Positions 51,201 to 54,200 of a DNA stretch of 60,000 bases are shown here, piece after piece. The stretch comes from Apostichopus japonicus (lineage: Eukaryota > Echinodermata > Holothuroidea > Aspidochirotida > Stichopodidae): NCBI RefSeq assembly GCF_037975245.1, contig NC_092571.1, positions 11,989,917-12,049,916 of the forward strand. The letters run 5' to 3'. The translations under genes and the position numbers were made by a program. Under the pieces are notes generated by a model. It was not told the origin of the DNA. It did no database searches and saw only the letters and a program-made list of their open reading frames with translations. The stretch's first letter is position 1; every line of letters begins with the position of its first letter.

Positions 51201-54200
51201 ATGTTTCCATATATATTTTATTTTATAAAGCTTTAGTTTCCCATTCTTTGTAGTGAAGAAGTTATTTTTTCATTTTGTCATCTAAATTTCTCTTTCTTTC
51301 TTTGAAAGCTGAAGCTTAACAACTTGACTGACTCCCAAACCACATACATTGATCTACCAATGAAATACATTACATATACAAAGTTTGGACCAGGCGCGTA
51401 ACAAGGAATTTGCCAAGGGAGGGGTGAAACTGTGGGCAAACTATCAGGAGACGTAGATACGGCATTGAAAACTATCTAAGCGTAGAGAAAATTTTGGCTG
51501 AAAATGCCTCCCAGATCGCTGGAAATGGCACTTCCTAGGCCTTGTAAGGTGCATCTTAGCATTTTCTCTTTTGAAATATCATAAAAACCTTTGCCCCCCC
51601 CCCCTTGGCTACGCGCCTGGTTTGGACTAGTCAAACCAGTAGCACTAAATCAAGACAGGTGAACGCAAACAACGCTGCGTTCGCTACACTTGATATAAGA
51701 AACTGAAAAAAGTGAAACGGAAGAGTAAGAAACGAAAGAAAAGAGAGAGACTCTTAAATGTAAATACCTCTTCTCATCTGCACCATATACTTCCTTAACC
51801 AAATGTGAGACATACTTCATTCCATCAGCAGTCTATAAAAGAAAGAAAAAGTAAGACATTGAAATAATCCAAGTATCTTGGAAAAGGAATTTAAAATAAA
51901 AAGAGTCTACCTCCTCTAATTGGTATCTATTTTTCTATATATCTTCTCTCATCACTAGCTGAGATTGATATATTGATTGACCTTGCTTATGTGGTAGATA
52001 GTCTGAACTCTGAATCCTAGCTTAACATACAGTACTGATTTCGCTTAACTCCCGTTAAAATTCGTTGAAAGAAAAATAACCGAAATTCTTCGTTTTTCAT
52101 CGAAATTCGGCGATTTTTATCGATTTTTGTCGTTTTTTATCGAATTTTATCGATTGGTTATCTCAGTCATTTCCTTCGTGGAATTTTCAACGGTACGTTG
52201 AAATTCTTTTTTAAACGAAATAGAAGGTCAATTTGTGGTTACAAGAAATGTCGGAAAACGCGTAACTTCGTTTATTAATATCAGTTAGACTTTAGTTCAG
52301 TCGTTTGAAAGAGGGAATGTTTTCGAAAGCATTATCATGCTTATATGAGTAGTAACACTCAAAGAAACGTGTAATTAAACTGACGGGGGACGTTTTCTGA
52401 CTGTGAACCCCAAACACAGTGACATAAGTCTTAACTTCGCCAGGCCTTTAAAGAGGTTGCAGTCAAAGCTATGTACCACGAGGCACCCTTCCAAATAAGT
52501 TGAAGTTCTGTTTAACCATTTAAATAACAGTGAATGGACATATAAACTTGGTTTACTTGCAGAATACAAAAAATAGTTATTTCTAAGAGATGTAAATTTG
52601 TTTTTTTATGAGAGTTGAAGTATGAAACTTTGTTTCCGAGCGAAAACATGTTACTTGAAGCAAAATAAAGATGCCCCGCCCATTCTGCGAGGACGCTTCC
52701 ATTTTTCAAAAAGGCGTTTTCTCTTTTTATTTTTTCTATTTTGTTTACATTTTAAACATGAAAATTATTTAAAAATATGTGAAGAACTTAGTAATGTACT
52801 GCAAACTATCTATAAAAAAACAGAAAAACGATGTTTTAGGCATGAATAATGTGTTCAATATAACTCAAGTAGTAGGCCAATAGTCATAAGCTCATGAAAG
52901 TGTCGTCAATTCGTTTTCCCAGTTAATATTTGTGACATATATCACCCGTGTACATCGATCAATGGCATGTTGAAATCCCGTGTGAAAATATGTTGACCCC
53001 AAAAGACGCAAATGGTCGTTCTAGAAAGTACCGTCATAACATTAACAACACAAGGCCAGTTTGCTCTCTCAGGTCTGCACGTGTACAGCCATTTTTTTCA
53101 CACATGGTATTATGCTGTGCATGCGTTGCGGGCGGGATTGCGGCAAACATAAAAGAAAATGAATGAAAATGAAAAACTTACGATATTTTTCACAAATATT
53201 GATGCTTAGATAAGTGCTTCCTCACAATCAACGGCCGCCTTAAAATTCGCTCCGCTTACGTAAAACTTCTATATATATAACACATGGAAAAACCCGAGAT
53301 TTTACACACATAATTCCCACTGACATTGGTCACAGAACATAAGTAGGTCATTGAACTTTGCCCAAGTTCATCGCACCATGGGAACAACACAACAGATTGA
53401 ACATGATGTTATATCTCCCGCCATCTGGACGCCGAGTGTAAATTTTGATGTTATATGCAAAATATGAATGGTACCGCGCAGCGCGATTAAAACTTAACCT
53501 ATTGCGACACAAATTTTGGCTGTTGTTGAATTAACTTTGTATCTAATGTAAGGTACTGTATCATGTATGTGACACAAGAGAAAGAAAATGAAATCGGAGG
53601 CTGCTCAAACCAGTTTCAACTTGATTTTTACAACCCATCGCACAACACGTGCGTGCGTAATTTGTTTTCTTAACATGACTTTTAATAAGTAAGCAGGAAA
53701 GGTGGGTAAGTTTACTAATTTAGGCGAGTTTTTGTTAAAAATCTTGTGATAGATAGACAAATATATTGTTTTTTTCTTCAAAAGTTACGATGTTGCCGAA
53801 GGCCGAGTGATATAAATTCAGTGATCTGAACTTCTGAACACCACGAATACTGATCATGTGTGTTATTCTTTTCAGCAATTATTACACGAAAGGTTCGCAA
53901 TATTATTGGGCCTAATTAGTAATTAACATACATTGATCGAGTGTCTTGTTGCATGAATTGCTACCTGCTGGGGGAAAAACCTTAATTATTGTACTCATTA
54001 TGTCCTATTTTCATTAAAAGTCGAGTGACCGTGCGTCGAAAAAAACCGCGATCGGGAAACGGCGTTTAAACGTTAAACCGACCGGCAGGCGATACGGTGA
54101 AACGGTTAGCGAAATATCTGTTGGGTCACACCCTTACTTAAACACACACAAAAACGACCTTATTGAATGAAAATATACTAAAAACCATATCGCAAAAACA

